Part shown: positions 61,143 through 64,000 of the stretch, one piece after another
Layout: each line of letters opens with the position of its first letter
Numbering within the stretch: the first letter of the stretch is position 1
Assembly: GCF_037975245.1 (NCBI RefSeq)
Contig: NC_092578.1
Location: forward strand, 14,058,321-14,122,320
Reading direction: 5' to 3'
From: Apostichopus japonicus
Taxonomy: Eukaryota; Echinodermata; Holothuroidea; Aspidochirotida; Stichopodidae
DNA length: 64,000 nucleotides
Translations under genes and position numbers: made by a program
The notes under the pieces: generated by a model
Told to the model about the DNA's origin: nothing
Database searches by the model: none
The model's input: the letters and a program-made list of their open reading frames with translations, nothing else

Positions 61143-63540
61143 CTAGACATGTCTTCCGTTAGCTTCATACATACTCCCTCCATTGGTGGTCAGGGATGAG
61201 ATATCAGTACAACCAAATCTGTGCAAAATAAAGGTTGAAAGCAATATTATGAGTAGTGAATACCACACTGTAAGTCATATATAAAATAAATTATCATCTT
61301 GAAAAGTTATGTGTAAGCTCCACTACAAAGATAATTAACATTCACCATGTTGGTTAAGTGTAGACTGTATAGTGTACAACTGAACTATGCTTAGGCATTG
61401 AGTTAATTGGATGATCTTTTATTGTGACACCTATTATTATTATGGGATTACTGGCTCCATTTTATTAATTGGAGATTGCATGTCATAATTTTGGCGCTAT
61501 ATTGTACAGTTCGCTACCAAACCTGAAAAGTTTTAACCACATGAGCCAATACAACTTTGGGGCATATTAATTAAATTTAATATCAGAAATTTATCAAATT
61601 AGAGTAAGCTAGGATACAACAAAAATTTGATGCCTTTTGGTGCTCTATTGATGTATGTGTGCATGGTATGACTGTTTAATGCTGATCAAACATTAATTGT
61701 CCTGAATCAGGATCCATGGGGGGTTCAAAACACCCTCTGTATGACCCAAATGCAAAAACAAATAATGCTAGCTTACCATTATTATAGTAAAATGTACTAT
61801 TATACATCATTTTGCATCAAGAGACCTAAACATTGCCTTACTTTGCCAAAGAAAAAGGGGTCCCTCTCCCAGGTTTCAGGAAATATCCCCCACCACACAC
61901 ACAAACACATTTAGCAATTTTCCACAACGGACCTAACAGAGAAATGGTACCAAAACTCAGTTGATACATTATCTCTCTTATCTTGTCGAAATTCCTGTCA
62001 AAACAGCCAAGTGGTAATAAGTTCACACTTTCTAAACAGAATAGTTCCCTGTGGTTACAATATCAAACTGTCCAACACCTTTTTGAAAAACAACACACAA
62101 TAGGTGGTGTCTAGCTGCGGAATGTGGTCTTAATTATTTACTCATCATTTGTTTGAACAAATAAACTGTCTGCTGCAGTGAAACATGTCCAGCCAAAATC
62201 ACTTTTTGGGGATGTAAATCAAATGACGACAATTGTCAGGCTATATGCTACTTAAGAACCAGAGGTGGAAACTTTGCAAGTAAATATAGGAACAAAAACT
62301 ATGTACATATAAACTTGTTAATGGGGACTTAACCTGCAAAGATTTACAGTACACTTTCTCTGTTCTCACCTACCTTCGTGATCTTTCTGTATGCTTAATA
62401 CCTATTTGGAAATAATTTATACTCAAACACAGCATTCTGCCATGCACTACAAGTTATTTGCATGGTACAAATAACAGATATGATGCCATTCATATTGGAA
62501 CTAACTACAGAAAATTATTCACTTTTTAAGACATGCTTACCTCATCATCACATCAGTAATGCAATAAGAAGTTGATGCTGCAGTCTTTTCAGGCACTGCC
62601 TTAGTCTCAGGCCACTTTGAATAGAAGTCAGACAGTGTTATGATGTACAGTCGATTGGCAGCTGTCACTGGTAGAGGACCAATAAGATCTACACCAACCT
62701 GTTAAGAAAGAAGACAGCATTTAGGTGCTAATTTCAAAAACAATTACAAGTTGCATGCTTTGCCTTGACTGTTGTTCTATTCCATTGCTTCATTCTGTAC
62801 AGAGATCTTGATAAAAACAGTGGGATATCTGATCGAAACAGGGTGTTGGTGGATTTAGGCCAATTATTTTTACCTTGCAAACATGAAAATGTAACTTACA
62901 CCATACTGTACCATATATTTACAATCTCTTCAACCACTAAACCAGAAAAATGATACGCCACTTTTTGCAACTTACAATTATATTCCTATATTGATGGTTG
63001 CTCTGCAGTTAGGCCAGAGTTGGCTTAAAGGTATGCTGTGTAGGCCTTAAATATGCCAAATTTTCACTATGGACAAAATTCTTTAAGTATGTTTATTTCC
63101 CTGGAGGAAATTTACCTCACTGGGACATTCAATATCTCGTGTCATCATTTAGAATGTCTGAGCACAATTTAAAGGGTTATTATTACCCCTTGGAAAGTAC
63201 TTTTTGAAAACTTTTAGCAATTAAACTGCCAAAATTTAGGGCCAATACAGACTACCTTTAAACTTGTAAATGTTGAATTTGTCCAGAAAGAGTGACATTA
63301 ACTATACTAAACCTTCACTGCATACTGCGGACATCTTGTGCAATTAAAACAGATTGAGAATTTACCTGTTTCCATAATCCATTTACAGGAATGCTATGGA
63401 GACTTGTTCGTAGGTCTACAGGACAATGATGCTTTGACATCCTGTTGAACATAACTTGTTACATCAACATTGATAGTTTTCCAATAGAATCTAGACATAG
63501 TCTGTTGTCTGGTTTATCTATGCAAAGATGAACACCTTCA
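61143..63540 (-). pseudogene. Gypsy-type integrase gene with introns, decaying
   Basis: Segments in order: 63366-63540, 62541-62698, 61143-61218. The first holds a broken zinc-binding and pre-integrase region (GVHLCIDKPDNRLC, RFYWKTINVDVTSYVQQ, then LHSIPVNGLWKQ in another frame), with at least two frame changes. The second encodes VGVDLIGPLPVTAANRLYII and SDFYSKWPETKAVPEKT, the integrase core with its first catalytic aspartate. The third begins FGCTDISSLTTNGGSM and stops; the expected S-D-x-G aspartate is absent. Introns have good borders (GTAAAT...TTCTTAACAG, GTAAGC...TTTTGCACAG), which argues for a host-type intron-bearing gene rather than a plain insertion. Probably non-functional now. 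Confidence 0.8.
63025..63261. mobile_element. TTAA-flanked MITE, family 2 copy 2
   Basis: TTAAAGGTATGCTGTGTAGG at the left and CCAATACAGACTACCTTTAA at the right. Shares CTCACTGGGACATTCA-type interior (inverse) with 36017-36272. It lies inside the first intron of the integrase gene. Confidence 0.85.
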
Positions 63541-64000
63541 AAGAGATAAGAAAATTCATGATCAAGGAGATATCATGTTTTTTTGCCCATCCCCCCCCCC
63601 AAAAAAAAACAACAACAAACAAACACACACAAATATATGGGCTGCAGGATTGGTAGTTCTAGCTGAAGTGCCTTAAAATTGAATTACAACTCTATATCGG
63701 TGTTTGAAATGGAATATTCCCATTATTGTACATATTGCATGGCCACTATTTGGGTCTATAGATATTTAAGGAGTTTTCTTCTGTAGTGAGGTTTGGCATG
63801 TAGAGAATATGCCACACCTAAAAAAGTACTATCAGGCCTTCAATATCTGTTCTTACCAACCAAAATTAATGAACGTGAATTTCTTATGTACAGTATTAGT
63901 GCCACTTTCCTCTAGAAGTAGGCTAGGCTATATGCTATAGTCCAATAATAGCATTTTATAGTGTCCCATGCATGCAAACCAGACTAGCTCTGTAAGCGTT

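Overview
This is a gene-containing stretch of an animal nuclear genome: long introns, phase-consistent spliced exons, many transposon remnants, microsatellites and homopolymer runs. Adhesion GPCR and receptor tyrosine kinase families, plus a U2 snRNA relic whose 5' part carries AUCAUGUGUAGUAU, fit a marine deuterostome, probably an echinoderm (a sea cucumber or relative). The species cannot be fixed from the window.

Layout. (1) About 1.3-16.3 kb, plus strand: the 3' part of a receptor tyrosine kinase gene. Twelve phase-consistent exons encode about 690 residues: ectodomain with a fibronectin III fold, one membrane span, full kinase domain and an acidic/serine tail ending at 16335. (2) About 16.3-19.8 kb: convergent intergenic space with a hairpin-forming minisatellite and transposon debris. 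(3) About 19.8-57.7 kb, minus strand: a giant adhesion GPCR gene. From its N-terminal side it encodes LDLa, an unrecognised Cys-rich beta-type module (called X here), LDLa, X, Ig, X, Ig, SEA, HormR, GAIN with GPS, and seven membrane spans, about 1,600 residues in 23 exons; the 5' end lies beyond what I can identify. (4) About 61.1-63.5 kb, minus strand: a decaying Gypsy-type integrase gene whose integrase core is split by two introns with good splice sites.

The introns are crowded with mobile elements: three elements with hAT-like inverted repeats, one with a perfect 8-bp target duplication; at least eight TTAA-flanked elements with AGG ends (Kolobok-like); a 2.2-kb Penelope-like retroelement with RT and GIY-YIG domains lying between two TA microsatellites; tRNA-derived SINEs; a U2-derived retrocopy; and several hammerhead-ribozyme-like cores. 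Large minisatellites occur at 6.98-7.66, 16.55-16.93, 24.33-24.83, 33.13-33.32, 40.16-40.33 and 53.34-55.29 kb.

The RTK and the adhesion GPCR are both cell-surface receptors but are convergent and show no sign of functional linkage. Exon borders were set by reading splice motifs and phases by eye. No alignment, domain search or transcript was available.
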